Shown: positions 35,404 through 44,405 of the stretch, piece by piece | How positions within the stretch are numbered: the first letter of the stretch is position 1 | How the letters are laid out: each line of letters starts with the position of its first letter | DNA from: an uncultured Pseudoflavonifractor sp. | Lineage (GTDB): Bacteria > Bacillota > Clostridia > Oscillospirales > Oscillospiraceae | Assembly: GCF_944387275.1 (NCBI RefSeq) | Contig: NZ_CALXEG010000014.1 | Location: 1-56,790, forward strand | Length of the DNA stretch: 56,790 bases | Reading direction: 5' to 3' | Program-made: the position numbers and the translations under genes | Notes under the pieces: model-generated | What the model saw: the letters and a program-made list of their open reading frames with translations, nothing else | What the model was told of the DNA's origin: nothing | Databases searched by the model: none

Positions 35404-35765
35404 AGGAATCGGGCAGCCGTTTTTCCCTCTTTCTCATGGAGCTGGTGATCGACCTGTTCCTCTTTGTGCTGTGCGCCGCGGTGTGCGTGGGGCTGCTGCT
35501 CCACGCCCGGAGCATGAGCCTGGAGAGCACCCGGCTCACCCAGGCGGTGTACCTGGCCCAGAGCGCCGCGGAGGCCCTCCGGGCGGGCGACGCCCTGCCC
35601 CAGGCCCCGGAGGGGTACCGGTGCCAGGTCAGCCAGGGGGAGGAGGACGGCCTCTCCACCGCTGAAATCGAGATCTTCTGGGGCGACACGTCCCTCTACA
35701 CCCTGGAGACCAGCTGGGTCCCCGCCCTGGGCGGGAACAGCGGTGAGGAGGTGGCCCTGCCGTGA
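35400..35765 (+). CDS. Pilin-like membrane protein, GTG start
   Basis: A 121-aa protein starting at GTG 35400 (GTGA overlap with the previous stop, GGAGGTGGGG upstream). It has one membrane helix (about 12-35, LVIDLFLFVLCAAVCVGLLL) and an exported tail with AQSAAEALRAGD, the usual position of the pilin helix extension. No known family is recognised with confidence; minor pilin is the best guess. Confidence 0.65.
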   Translation: MKESGSRFSLFLMELVIDLFLFVLCAAVCVGLLLHARSMSLESTRLTQAVYLAQSAAEALRAGDALPQAPEGYRCQVSQGEEDGLSTAEIEIFWGDTSLYTLETSWVPALGGNSGEEVALP

Positions 35766-36142
35766 AGAAATCTCCGCCGCCCATCGGCATCGGCGTGGTG
35801 TCCATCATGACGGTGCTGCTGGTGCTCACATTGTCGGTGTTCTCCGCCCTCACCCTCACCTCGGCCCGGGCCGACCTGTCTCTGTCCCAGACCAACGCCG
35901 GCACAGTGTCCGCCTACTACGCCGCCGACGCCCAGGCCGCAGCGCTGTACGCCGGGTTTGCCGCCGGCACGGACGCCGAGCTGGACACCTATATTCCCAT
36001 GACCGACACCCAGTCCCTCCACCTCCACCTGGTGCGGAGCGGGGACGGGGTGGAAATTCTCGCCTGGCAGACCGTCCCGGTGGAGGACGACGGCGGAGAC
36101 GGGGACCATCTGCCCGTCTTTGACGGCACACTGCCGGAATAG
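35762..36142 (+). CDS. PilX-like minor pilin candidate, GTG start
   Basis: A 126-aa protein starting at GTG 35762, again overlapping the previous stop. An N-terminal membrane helix (about 8-32) is followed by SARADLSLSQTNAGTVSAYYAAD-type sequence (core AGTVSAYYAADAQAAALYAG), which resembles the SxxYYAAE helix of PilX/minor pilins. The rest is acidic and short. The run of three coupled starts shows these small proteins are made together. Confidence 0.65.
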   Translation: MKKSPPPIGIGVVSIMTVLLVLTLSVFSALTLTSARADLSLSQTNAGTVSAYYAADAQAAALYAGFAAGTDAELDTYIPMTDTQSLHLHLVRSGDGVEILAWQTVPVEDDGGDGDHLPVFDGTLPE

Positions 36143-36155
36143 GAAGGGGTTTGCC

Positions 36156-37220
36156 ATGAATTTAGTTGATATTCTCACCCACGCGGTGGAGCGGGAGGCC
36201 TCCGACATCCTCCTGATCCCCGGCCTGCCCGCGGCCTACAAGATCAGCGGCGTCATCACCCGGGAGGGGGAGCGGCTCCTGCCCGACGCCCTGGACGCCC
36301 TGGTGCGGGAGGCCTACTCCCTGGCGGGAAACCGCTCCATGGACCGGCTGGAGCGCACCGGGGACGACGACTTTTCCTTTGCCGTGGCCCATCTCTCCCG
36401 GTTCCGGGTCAACGCCCTGCGGCAGAGGGGCTCTCTAGCCCTGGTCATCCGGGTGGTGTCCTTCTCCCTGCCCGACCGGACGGCCCTGGGCATCCCGGAC
36501 AGCGTCATGAACTTCGCCGCCTGCTCCCGGGGTCTGGTGCTCTTCACCGGCCCGGCGGGCAGCGGCAAGACCACCACTCTGGCCTGCATCGTGGACGCCA
36601 TCAACTCCTCCCGCAACCTCCACGTCATCACCATCGAGGACCCCATCGAGTACCTCCACCACCACAAGATGAGCGTGGTCACCCAGCGGGAGCTGGCCAC
36701 CGATACCACCAGCTATGACGCCGCCCTCCGGGCCGCCCTGCGGGAGGCCCCCGACGTGATCCTGGTGGGCGAGATGCGGGACGCGGAGACCATCAAGGCC
36801 GCCGTCACCGCCGCCGAGACCGGCCACCTGGTCATCTCCACCCTCCACACCCTGGGGGCGTCCAACACCATCGACCGGATCGTGGACTCCTTCCCCCCGG
36901 AGCAGCAGCAGCAGATCCGCACCCAGCTGGCCCTGGTCATCGAGGGCGTGGTGTCCCAGCAGCTGGTACCCACCAAGGACGGCTCCCTGATCCCCGCCTT
37001 TGAGGTGATGACCGTCACCCCCGCCGTGCGCAACATGATCCGGGAGTCCAAAGCCCACCAGCTGGACAATGTGATCTCCTCCTCTGCCGCCGACGGCATG
37101 ATCTCCATGGACCAGAGCCTGCTCCAGCTGGTGAAAGCGGGCCGTATCGGTCCGGACGCCGCCCTGGGCCACTGCGTCAACAGTGACTGGCTGCGCAAGC
37201 GTCTGGCCATGAATTCTTGA
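36156..37220 (+). CDS. pilT: PilT-like type IV pilus retraction ATPase
   Basis: A 354-aa hexameric secretion ATPase. Walker A GPAGSGKT is at 132-139, the Asp box VITIEDPIEY at about 157-166, Walker B VILVGEMRD at 201-209 and the His box HLVISTLHT at 224-232. The late NMIRESKAHQLDNVI resembles the PilT-specific AIRNLIREGK segment. Length and the lack of the long PilB N-terminal domain support PilT. ATG 36156 has AGGAAGGGG upstream. It is the only pilus ATPase in the window. Confidence 0.92.
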   Translation: MNLVDILTHAVEREASDILLIPGLPAAYKISGVITREGERLLPDALDALVREAYSLAGNRSMDRLERTGDDDFSFAVAHLSRFRVNALRQRGSLALVIRVVSFSLPDRTALGIPDSVMNFAACSRGLVLFTGPAGSGKTTTLACIVDAINSSRNLHVITIEDPIEYLHHHKMSVVTQRELATDTTSYDAALRAALREAPDVILVGEMRDAETIKAAVTAAETGHLVISTLHTLGASNTIDRIVDSFPPEQQQQIRTQLALVIEGVVSQQLVPTKDGSLIPAFEVMTVTPAVRNMIRESKAHQLDNVISSSAADGMISMDQSLLQLVKAGRIGPDAALGHCVNSDWLRKRLAMNS

Positions 37221-37238
37221 ACAAGGGAGGTTTGATAC

Positions 37239-37670
37239 ATGTCCTTTTCCAACCTGAACAGCCCCAGCGCGGTCCTGCGGGTGTGCGTGGACCGCTCGGA
37301 CAACGGCCGGATCTCCGGTATGGTGTACAGCCAGCGGCTCACCCGGCCCATGGCCTTCTCCGACATGGGCAGCCTGATCCTCCGGCTGGACGACGTGCTG
37401 GAGAAGCAGAACTTCCCCCAGGCCTTCCAGCACTCCCGCACCTTCCGGGAGCATGAGAGCCACGTCCCCGCCGCCGCCGACCCCAGCGAGGGCATCCCTC
37501 TGGATGAGGTGGAGGGCTCGGCCGGTTCCCTGGCCACCTTTACCCTGTGTGTCATCTCCCGGCGCAACGCCTCCTGGCAGGGCTGGGTGGACTGGATGGA
37601 CGGCTCCCCCAAGCAGCAGTTCGCCAGCGCCCTGGAGCTCATCCGCCTGGCGGAGGAGCGTTTCCTCTGA
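37239..37670 (+). CDS. Conserved protein of unknown function (paralogue of the 66-aa protein)
   Basis: A 143-aa soluble protein. The first 55 residues form one segment (VLRVCVDRSDNGRISGMVYS, then LILRLDDVLEKQNFPQAF); the last 50 (TFTLCVISRRNASWQGWVDW, then SALELIRLAEERF) match the 66-aa protein at 26939-27139. It is 18 nt after pilT and before a strong terminator, so it closes the pilus operon. No catalytic motif is seen; the pattern suggests a small binding or adaptor domain. Confidence 0.8.
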   Translation: MSFSNLNSPSAVLRVCVDRSDNGRISGMVYSQRLTRPMAFSDMGSLILRLDDVLEKQNFPQAFQHSRTFREHESHVPAAADPSEGIPLDEVEGSAGSLATFTLCVISRRNASWQGWVDWMDGSPKQQFASALELIRLAEERFL

Positions 37671-37693
37671 GGCCTCGCTTTTCCATATCCTGT

Positions 37694-37728
37694 GCCCTGC
37701 CGCATCCGGTGCGGCAGGGCTTCTTTTT
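37694..37728 (+). terminator. Intrinsic terminator of the sortase-pilus operon
   Basis: 11-bp stem GCCCTGCCGCA (37694-37704) / TGCGGCAGGGC (37710-37720), 5-nt loop, then TTCTTTTT. Confidence 0.92.
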
Positions 37729-37788
37729 ATCCTGGGTCAAATGACGGGGCGGAACCATTTCCCGCCGCGGGATATTTCCCGTTTCAAC

Positions 37789-37817
37789 TTGTATCTTTCT
37801 GCTATCTTTGTTATAAT
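37789..37817 (+). promoter_or_regulatory. Promoter of recJ
   Basis: -35 TTGTAT (37789-37794), 17-nt spacer, -10 TATAAT (37812-37817), 37 nt before the recJ start. Confidence 0.8.
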
Positions 37818-37854
37818 GAAAAGTAATTTTCTATCCAATTTCGGGGGCACACCC

Positions 37855-39924
37855 ATGAAGTACAGACATTGGAATCTACGCGCACCGTCTCCCGCGGCCC
37901 AGGCGGCCATGGAGGCGGATGGGGTCCCCCCGCTGGCGGCCGCGGTGCTCTGCGCCCGGGGCCTGGACACCGTGGACAAGGCAAAGGACTTTCTCCGCTC
38001 CGACGAGGGCCTGCTGTGGGACCCCTTTCTCCTGAAGGACATGGACCGGGCGGTGGGGCGTATCGCCGCCGCCCTGGACCAGCGGGAGCACATTGCCGTG
38101 TACGGCGACTACGACGTGGACGGCATCACCTCCACCTGCCTGCTCACCGACTACCTCCGCAGCCGTGGCGCCAAAGTCACCCCCTACATCCCCGACCGGA
38201 TGGAGGAGGGTTACGGCCTGAGCTGCTCCGCCGTCTCCGCCCTCCAGGCCAAGGGCGTGAGCCTGATCATCACCGTGGACTGCGGCATCACCGCCGTGGC
38301 CGAGGCGGAGTTTGCCGCCTCCCTGGGCATCGACCTGGTCATCACCGACCACCACGAGTGCAAGGACCGCATCCCCGCCGCCGCCGCGGTGGTGGACCCC
38401 CACCGGCGGGACTGCGGCTACCCCTTCAAGCATCTGGCCGGGGTAGGCGTGGCCCTCAAGCTGGTGCTGGCCCTGGGGGACAGGGCGGAGGAGCCCGCCC
38501 TGCTCCGCCGGTACGCCGACCTGGCCGCCGTGGGCACGGTGGCCGACGTGATGCAGGTGGTGGGGGAAAACCGGACCATCATCCGCATGGGCCTGACCGC
38601 CCTGAAGGACACGGCCCGGCCCGGCCTGCGGGCCCTGCTCCATGAGGCAGGCCTGACCGAGCGGCCCCTCACCTCCGTATCCATCGGGTACACCCTGGCC
38701 CCACGGATCAACGCCTCCGGGCGGATGGGCTGCGCCGGACTGGCCGCCGAGCTGCTCCTGACCTCCGACCCGGCCCGGGGCGAGGCTCTGGCCCGGGAGT
38801 TGTGTGCCCTCAACCGGGAGCGGCAGGCCGTGGAGCTGGACATCTATGAGGAGTGCGTGGCCATGGCCGACGCCATGGCCCCCGAGGACCGGCCCGCCCT
38901 GGTCCTGGCCCGGGAGGGCTGGCATCAGGGCGTGGTGGGCATCGTGGCCTCCCGCCTGAGCGAGAAGTACTCCTGCCCCACCTTTATGATCTGCCTCCAG
39001 GACGGCAAGGGCAAGGGCTCCTGCCGGTCCTTCGGCGGCTTCAACCTGTTCGCCGCCCTGGAGCAGTGCCGGGACCTGCTGGAGGGGTTCGGCGGCCACG
39101 AGCTGGCCGCCGGGTTCACCATTCTGGAGGGGAATATCCCCGCCTTCCGGGCGCGGATGCTGGAGCTGGTCCGCTCCTCCACCGGCGGCGCGGCCATGGA
39201 GTCCTCCCTGGAGGTGGACGCCGAGGCCGACCCCGCCCTGCTGACCCAGGAGGGCGTGCTGTCCCTGGACCTGCTGGAGCCCTACGGCACCGGCAACCCC
39301 AAACCGGTCTTCTCCATGTCGGGCTGCACCGTCACCTCCGCCACTGAGGTGGGCGGCGGACGGCACCTGAAGCTGAAGGTGTCCAAGGGCGGGCGCAGCT
39401 TTGACGCCATCTTTTTCTCTGTCTCCCTGGCGGAGGCGGGCCTGGCCCCCGGCGACCGGGTGGACCTGGCCTTCTCCCCCCAGATCAACGAGTTCCGGGG
39501 CTGGCGTTCGGTGCAGCTCCAGCTCATCGACCTGCGCCCCGCCCTCACACGGGCCCAGGCGGAGCGGGCGCTCTACGAAAAGCTCCACTCCGGCGCGTCC
39601 CTCACCCCCCAGGAGGCCGCCGCCCTCACCCCCAGCCGGGAGGAGTTCGCGGCGGTGTGGCGGTACCTGAAGAACCGCAGCTCCGCCGGACGGCTGGAGG
39701 AGACGGCGGGCCGCCTCTCCCGGAACATTGCCCGCTCCTTCGGCCTGCGGGAGACCTTTATGCGCACCATGGTGTGCCTGGAGGTGCTGGACGAGCGGGG
39801 GCTTATCCGGGTGGAGCACTCCACCGACCACCTGTGCATCGACCTGACCCCGGTGGAGGGCAAGGTCAACCTGGAGGACTCATACATCATGCGCCGCCTG
39901 CGCAAACTGACCGAAGGCGTGTGA
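37855..39924 (+). CDS. recJ: Single-stranded-DNA-specific exonuclease RecJ
   Basis: A 689-aa 5'-3' exonuclease for recombination and mismatch repair. DHH-family motifs: VYGDYDVDGITS (about 83-94), VDCGIT (141-146), TDHHEC (164-169, the DHH triad) and later DPHRRDCGYPFKHLAGVGV. The DHHA1 domain is marked by GFGGHELAAGFT, then an OB fold, and a C-terminal helical extension of about 130 residues (from about 560) typical of Firmicutes RecJ. ATG 37855 has only a weak GGGGG ribosome site; the open frame runs upstream without an appropriate start. Confidence 0.95.
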   Translation: MKYRHWNLRAPSPAAQAAMEADGVPPLAAAVLCARGLDTVDKAKDFLRSDEGLLWDPFLLKDMDRAVGRIAAALDQREHIAVYGDYDVDGITSTCLLTDYLRSRGAKVTPYIPDRMEEGYGLSCSAVSALQAKGVSLIITVDCGITAVAEAEFAASLGIDLVITDHHECKDRIPAAAAVVDPHRRDCGYPFKHLAGVGVALKLVLALGDRAEEPALLRRYADLAAVGTVADVMQVVGENRTIIRMGLTALKDTARPGLRALLHEAGLTERPLTSVSIGYTLAPRINASGRMGCAGLAAELLLTSDPARGEALARELCALNRERQAVELDIYEECVAMADAMAPEDRPALVLAREGWHQGVVGIVASRLSEKYSCPTFMICLQDGKGKGSCRSFGGFNLFAALEQCRDLLEGFGGHELAAGFTILEGNIPAFRARMLELVRSSTGGAAMESSLEVDAEADPALLTQEGVLSLDLLEPYGTGNPKPVFSMSGCTVTSATEVGGGRHLKLKVSKGGRSFDAIFFSVSLAEAGLAPGDRVDLAFSPQINEFRGWRSVQLQLIDLRPALTRAQAERALYEKLHSGASLTPQEAAALTPSREEFAAVWRYLKNRSSAGRLEETAGRLSRNIARSFGLRETFMRTMVCLEVLDERGLIRVEHSTDHLCIDLTPVEGKVNLEDSYIMRRLRKLTEGV

Positions 39925-39972
39925 CCCCTTACGTTCCCACCCCCCCCCCGCGACATTTTCGGAGGTGATTTT

Positions 39973-42198
39973 ATGGACCCCATCCTGGAGCGCTATCAGG
40001 CGCTGGAGGATAAGATCAAATCCTATAACCCGTCTCTTGACACCAAGCGGCTCTTCGACGCGTTTACCTTCGCGGATAACGCCCACTCCAGCCAGCTGCG
40101 CAAGGACGGCTCCCCCTATATCACCCATCCCCTGGCGGTGGCCGAGATCGTGGCCGACCTGGGGCTGGACACCGACTCCATCATCGCCGCCCTGCTCCAT
40201 GACACCATCGAGGACACCGGCGCCACCCATGAGGAGATCGCCAAGCGGTTCGGCCCCACGGTGGCCGACCTGGTGGAGGGCGTCACCAAGCTGACCCGGG
40301 TGCAGTACACCTCTAAAGAAGAGGAGCAGATGGAGAACCTGCGCAAGATGCTCATGGCCATGGTCAAGGACATCCGGGTGATCCTCATCAAGATCTGCGA
40401 CCGGCTCCACAACATGCGCACCATGGAGTACCAGTCCCCCAAGAAGCAGCGGGAAAAGGCCCTGGAGACCATGGAGATCTATGCCCCCATCGCCCACCGG
40501 CTGGGCATGCAGCGCATCAAGTGGGAGCTGGAGGACACCTCCCTCAAGTACCTGGACCCCATCGGCTACCAGGAGATCGCCGACGAGCTGGCCGCCCGCT
40601 CCTCGGCCAACGAGGAGTTCATGGCCTCCATCCAGAAGAAGATACAGGACCGGCTGGCCGAGGAGGGCATCAAGTGCACGGTGTACGGCCGGGTGAAGCA
40701 CATCTACTCCATCTACCGGAAGATGTACGCCCAGAACAAGACCCTGGATGAAATTTTTGATCTCTATGCCTTCCGGGTGATTGTAGACGACATCCCGGAG
40801 TGCTACAATGTGCTGGGCTGCATCCACGACCTGTTCCGCCCGGTGCTGGGCCGGTTCAAGGACTATATCGGCACCCCCAAGCCCAACGGCTACCAGTCCC
40901 TCCACACCACCGTCATCGGCCGGGAGGGCATCCCCTTTGAGGTACAGATCCGCACCCAGGAGATGCACAACACCGCTGAGTACGGCATCGCCGCCCACTG
41001 GAAGTACAAGCAGGGCCTGGCCAACGAGAAGCTGGGCACCGAGGCGGCCTTCGAGTGGGTGCGCAAGCTGCTGGAGAACCAGCAGGACACCGACGCCGAG
41101 GAGTTCGTCCGCACCCTGAAGGTGGATATGTTCGCCGACGAGGTGTTCGTGTTCACCCCCCGGGGCGACGTGATCAACCTGCCCGCCGGCGCCACCCCCA
41201 TCGACTTCGCCTACTCCATCCACTCCGCCGTGGGCAACAAGATGACGGGCGCCAAGGTCAACGGCCGCATGGTGCCCTTTGACACCCCCCTGAAAAACGG
41301 CGACATTGTGGAGATCATCACCTCCAAGTCGGCCCACGGCCCCAGCCGCGACTGGATGAACATCTGCAAGTCCAACGAGGCCCGCAACAAGATCCGCCAG
41401 TGGTTCAAGAAGGAGAAGCGGGAGGAGAACATCGCCACCGGCCGCGCCTCCTTCGAGGCCGAGCTGAAGCGCGCCGGCATCACCCTGGCCCAGATCACCG
41501 CCGAAGACGCCCTCCCCTCCATTCTGAAAAAGGTCCGGTTCAACTCTCTGGACGAGCTGTACGCCGCCATCGGCTACGGCGGCATGACCGCCGTCAAGTC
41601 GGTGGTGCGCATCAAGGACGAGCTGACCCGCCTGGGCCGCCTGAAAGAGGAGAAGGCGGCCGCCGAGCGAGCCGCCAACGAGGTGGTCTTCCCTGCCTCC
41701 CCCGCCCCCGCGCCCGGCCAGGTCAAGGCCCCCCGCAAGTCGGAGTCCGGCATCGTGGTGGAGGGCCTGGACAACTGCCTGGTCAAGTTCGCCAAGTGCT
41801 GCACCCCCGTGCCCGGTGACCCGGTGGTGGGCTTTATCACCCGGGGCTTCGGCGTGTCGGTCCACCGGGCCGACTGCCCCAACGCCGCCCCCGAGAAGCG
41901 CCGCCCCGAAGAGGCCGGCCGCTGGGTGAATGTGGCCTGGGTGGGCAGCGATCAGGCCGCCTACCCCACCTCCCTGGAGATCTCCGCCAAGGACCGGGAC
42001 TGCCTGGCCATGGACGTGACCATGGCCCTGTCCGCCGCCAAGGTGAAGGTGGACTCCTTCTCCGCCCGGGGCATGCCCGACGGGTATGCCTCCGTGTCCA
42101 TCGTCCTGGAGGTCAAGGACCGGGACGAGCTCAACAACGTCATCAACAAGCTGGGGCAGATCTCCGGCGTGTACCAGGTCAAGCGGGTGTCCGGCTGA
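39973..42198 (+). CDS. rel: Bifunctional (p)ppGpp synthetase/hydrolase Rel
   Basis: A 741-aa RelA/SpoT homologue. The HD hydrolase domain is intact (HD 76-77 and ED 80-81 in LLHDTIEDTG). The synthetase domain has GRVKHIYSIYRKM, FDLYAFRVIVDD and IGTPKPNGYQSLHTTV. TGS (FVFTPRGDVINLPAGATPID), helical, Cys-rich zinc-finger (VKFAKCCTPVPGDPVVGF) and ACT domains follow. GGAGGTG precedes ATG 39973. Order recJ-rel is common in Firmicutes, although apt usually sits between them and is absent here. Confidence 0.97.
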   Translation: MDPILERYQALEDKIKSYNPSLDTKRLFDAFTFADNAHSSQLRKDGSPYITHPLAVAEIVADLGLDTDSIIAALLHDTIEDTGATHEEIAKRFGPTVADLVEGVTKLTRVQYTSKEEEQMENLRKMLMAMVKDIRVILIKICDRLHNMRTMEYQSPKKQREKALETMEIYAPIAHRLGMQRIKWELEDTSLKYLDPIGYQEIADELAARSSANEEFMASIQKKIQDRLAEEGIKCTVYGRVKHIYSIYRKMYAQNKTLDEIFDLYAFRVIVDDIPECYNVLGCIHDLFRPVLGRFKDYIGTPKPNGYQSLHTTVIGREGIPFEVQIRTQEMHNTAEYGIAAHWKYKQGLANEKLGTEAAFEWVRKLLENQQDTDAEEFVRTLKVDMFADEVFVFTPRGDVINLPAGATPIDFAYSIHSAVGNKMTGAKVNGRMVPFDTPLKNGDIVEIITSKSAHGPSRDWMNICKSNEARNKIRQWFKKEKREENIATGRASFEAELKRAGITLAQITAEDALPSILKKVRFNSLDELYAAIGYGGMTAVKSVVRIKDELTRLGRLKEEKAAAERAANEVVFPASPAPAPGQVKAPRKSESGIVVEGLDNCLVKFAKCCTPVPGDPVVGFITRGFGVSVHRADCPNAAPEKRRPEEAGRWVNVAWVGSDQAAYPTSLEISAKDRDCLAMDVTMALSAAKVKVDSFSARGMPDGYASVSIVLEVKDRDELNNVINKLGQISGVYQVKRVSG

Positions 42199-42226
42199 CC
42201 CCGCTCCCGTCTCAGGAGGCTGGAAT

Positions 42227-42430
42227 ATGACTGATAGAGAGATCGCCGCCCTGGAGGCGGCCCTGTCCTCCGCCTTTCAGGGCGGAGAGCTGCGCCGGCG
42301 GGAGCTGCGCCTCACCACCGAGGAGGCAGAGTACCTGGCGCTGCGGTGGGAGCGGGTGCGCCTCACCGCCATGTCCCCCTCGGGGGACAAGATGTGGTAT
42401 ACCGTGGAACTGAACGTTCTGCCCGCCTGA
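42227..42430 (+). CDS. Small hypothetical protein
   Basis: A 67-aa acidic protein starting MTDREIAALEAALSSAF; AGGAGG lies 8 nt upstream. It has helical first and middle parts (ELRLTTEEAEYLALRW) and a strand-like end (KMWYTVELNVLPA). No family is recognised. It lies 28 nt after rel and 39 nt before the ATP-grasp gene, so it is in the same transcript. Confidence 0.7.
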   Translation: MTDREIAALEAALSSAFQGGELRRRELRLTTEEAEYLALRWERVRLTAMSPSGDKMWYTVELNVLPA

Positions 42431-42469
42431 ATCCCCCTGATCCATTATAATAAAAGGAAGTAATTCGAC

Positions 42470-43681
42470 ATGAGCCAACAGCCCTTTGTCCCCCTGCTGC
42501 TGGGGGCAGACATCAACGTGTACAGTATGGCCCGGGCCTTCCACGAGGCCTACGGCGTCAAGACCGTGGCCTACGGCATGTATCCCTCCGGCCCCTGCTA
42601 CGGCAGCGACATCATCGACTACCGGGTGTGCCAGCACAACGACGAGCCCCAGGTGGTGCTGAAGAACGTCACCGAGGTGTCCCGGGAGTTCCCGGACAAG
42701 AAGGTCATCGTGCTGGGCTGCGGTGACAACTACCTGACCTCCATCGCCGTCAACCTGCCCAACTTCCCCGAGAACGTGGTGGCGCCCTACATCGACCTGG
42801 CCCTGATGGAGAAGCTCATCCACAAGGAGCGGTTCTACCAGCTGTGCGACCAGTACGGCATCGACCACCCCGCCACCTATGTCTACCACAAGGGGGAGGG
42901 CCACGGCTTCCAGCTGCCCTTCTCCGGCCCCTTCGTGGTCAAGCCCGCCGAGAGCGCCACCTACTGGGATCACCCCTTCGACACCCAGAAGAAGGCCTAT
43001 GTGCTCCAGACCCGGGAAGAGGTGGACCAGGTCATCGACGACATCTACAACCACGGCTATGAGGACTCCCTCATCATCCAGGACTTCATCCCCGGGGACG
43101 ACTCCTACATGCGGGTGGTCACCAACTACTCCGGTGAGGACGGCAAGGTGGAGCTCATGTGTGTGGGCCACGTGCTGCTGGAGGAGCACACCCGCCACGG
43201 CATCGGCAACCACGCGGTCATCATCACCGAGGAGGCCCCCGAGCTGTGCGAGAAGCTGCGGGCCTTCCTGGAGGACATCAAATTCACCGGCTTCTCCAAC
43301 TTTGACGTGAAGTTCGACCAGCGGGACGGCAAGTTCAAGGTCTTTGAGATCAACTGCCGCCAGGGCCGCAGCAACTACTATGTCACCGGCGCGGGCCACA
43401 ACCTGGCCAAGTACCTGGTGGAGGACCGGATCTTCCACCGGCCCGCCCCTCTGACCGTCACCAAGAACCGCCACCTGTGGCGGGTCATCCCGGCCAAGGT
43501 GGCCTACGACTACATCCCCAGCAAGTACCACCAGGAGATGAAGGCCCTCACCGCCGCCGGCGCCTGGGTCAACCCCCTCTTCTACAAGGCGGACCGGAAC
43601 CTGATCCACAAGCTGCGCATCATCAAGGACCAGTGGCGGTACAAGGAGCGGTACGCCAGCTCCATGGAGAAGGCCAACTGA
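42470..43681 (+). CDS. ATP-grasp ligase, D-aspartate ligase-like
   Basis: A 403-aa ATP-grasp carboxylate-amine ligase. The pre-ATP-grasp domain (VPLLLGADINVYSMARAF) is followed by the ATP-binding halves (GPFVVKPAESATYW; IIQDFIPGDDSYMRV) and the metal-binding FEINCRQGRSNYY. The product resembles the family of D-aspartate ligases (Aslfm of Enterococcus faecium), which attach D-Asp to the Lys side chain of peptidoglycan precursors. The racemase and MurE paralogue next in line support a role in cell-wall cross-bridges. Substrate is inferred from context, not proven. Confidence 0.78.
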   Translation: MSQQPFVPLLLGADINVYSMARAFHEAYGVKTVAYGMYPSGPCYGSDIIDYRVCQHNDEPQVVLKNVTEVSREFPDKKVIVLGCGDNYLTSIAVNLPNFPENVVAPYIDLALMEKLIHKERFYQLCDQYGIDHPATYVYHKGEGHGFQLPFSGPFVVKPAESATYWDHPFDTQKKAYVLQTREEVDQVIDDIYNHGYEDSLIIQDFIPGDDSYMRVVTNYSGEDGKVELMCVGHVLLEEHTRHGIGNHAVIITEEAPELCEKLRAFLEDIKFTGFSNFDVKFDQRDGKFKVFEINCRQGRSNYYVTGAGHNLAKYLVEDRIFHRPAPLTVTKNRHLWRVIPAKVAYDYIPSKYHQEMKALTAAGAWVNPLFYKADRNLIHKLRIIKDQWRYKERYASSMEKAN

Positions 43682-43694
43682 GAGGATTTACCAT

Positions 43695-44402
43695 ATGAAC
43701 GAAGCAAAACTCGGCATCTTAGGTGGAATGGGCCCCCAGGCCACCCAGGATTTCTACCAGCGCATCCTGGACCGGACCGACGCGTCCTGTGACCAGGAGC
43801 ACCTGCCCACCGTCATCCTCAGCGATACCCGCATGCCCGACCGCACCTCCGCCATCCTGGGCGGGGACGCGGAGGGCTGCTACCGCCGCCTCCTCCAGGA
43901 CGCCAGGACCCTGGAGCAGGTGGGCTGCACCGCCATCGCCATCCCCTGCAACACCTCCCACTTCTTCGCCGACCGGCTCCAGGAGGAGCTGTTCATCCCC
44001 ATCATCCACATGGTGCGGGAGACGGTGAAGGTGCTCTCCTCCGATCCGGGCGTCCACAAGGTGGGCATCCTGGCCACCGACGGCACCGTCCGCACCGGCG
44101 TGTACCAGCGGGAGTGTGAGGCCCAGGGCCTGGTGGCCTACTCCCCGCCCCCCGAGGTGCAGAAGGTGGTCATGAGCATCATCTACGACGAGATCAAAAA
44201 GGGCGAGAAGGGCAGCCGGGAGAAGTTCGCCGTGATGGACAAGTGCCTGCGGCAGGCCGGGTGCGACGCGGCCATTCTGGGCTGCACCGAGCTGTCGGTC
44301 TACCGCACCTACCACCCCCTGCCCGACTTCTACGTAGACGCCATGGACATCCTGGCCGAGCGGTGCATCACCTACTGCGGCTACAAGCTGCGCATGGTGT
44401 GA
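43695..44402 (+). CDS. Aspartate/glutamate racemase family protein
   Basis: A 235-aa cofactor-independent racemase. N-terminal LGILGGMGPQATQDFYQRI is typical of aspartate racemases; the two catalytic Cys are in AIPCNTSHFF (about 83) and ILGCTELSV (about 197). Glutamate racemase MurI is less likely because of the GGMGP start. It follows the ATP-grasp ligase by 13 nt, so D-Asp made here could feed that enzyme. Confidence 0.88.
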   Translation: MNEAKLGILGGMGPQATQDFYQRILDRTDASCDQEHLPTVILSDTRMPDRTSAILGGDAEGCYRRLLQDARTLEQVGCTAIAIPCNTSHFFADRLQEELFIPIIHMVRETVKVLSSDPGVHKVGILATDGTVRTGVYQRECEAQGLVAYSPPPEVQKVVMSIIYDEIKKGEKGSREKFAVMDKCLRQAGCDAAILGCTELSVYRTYHPLPDFYVDAMDILAERCITYCGYKLRMV

Positions 44403-44405
44403 CCC

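Noticed and set aside
37453-37854. N-terminal extension of RecJ
   Set aside because: It overlaps the 143-aa gene, the terminator and the recJ promoter; the conserved RecJ sequence starts at 37855.
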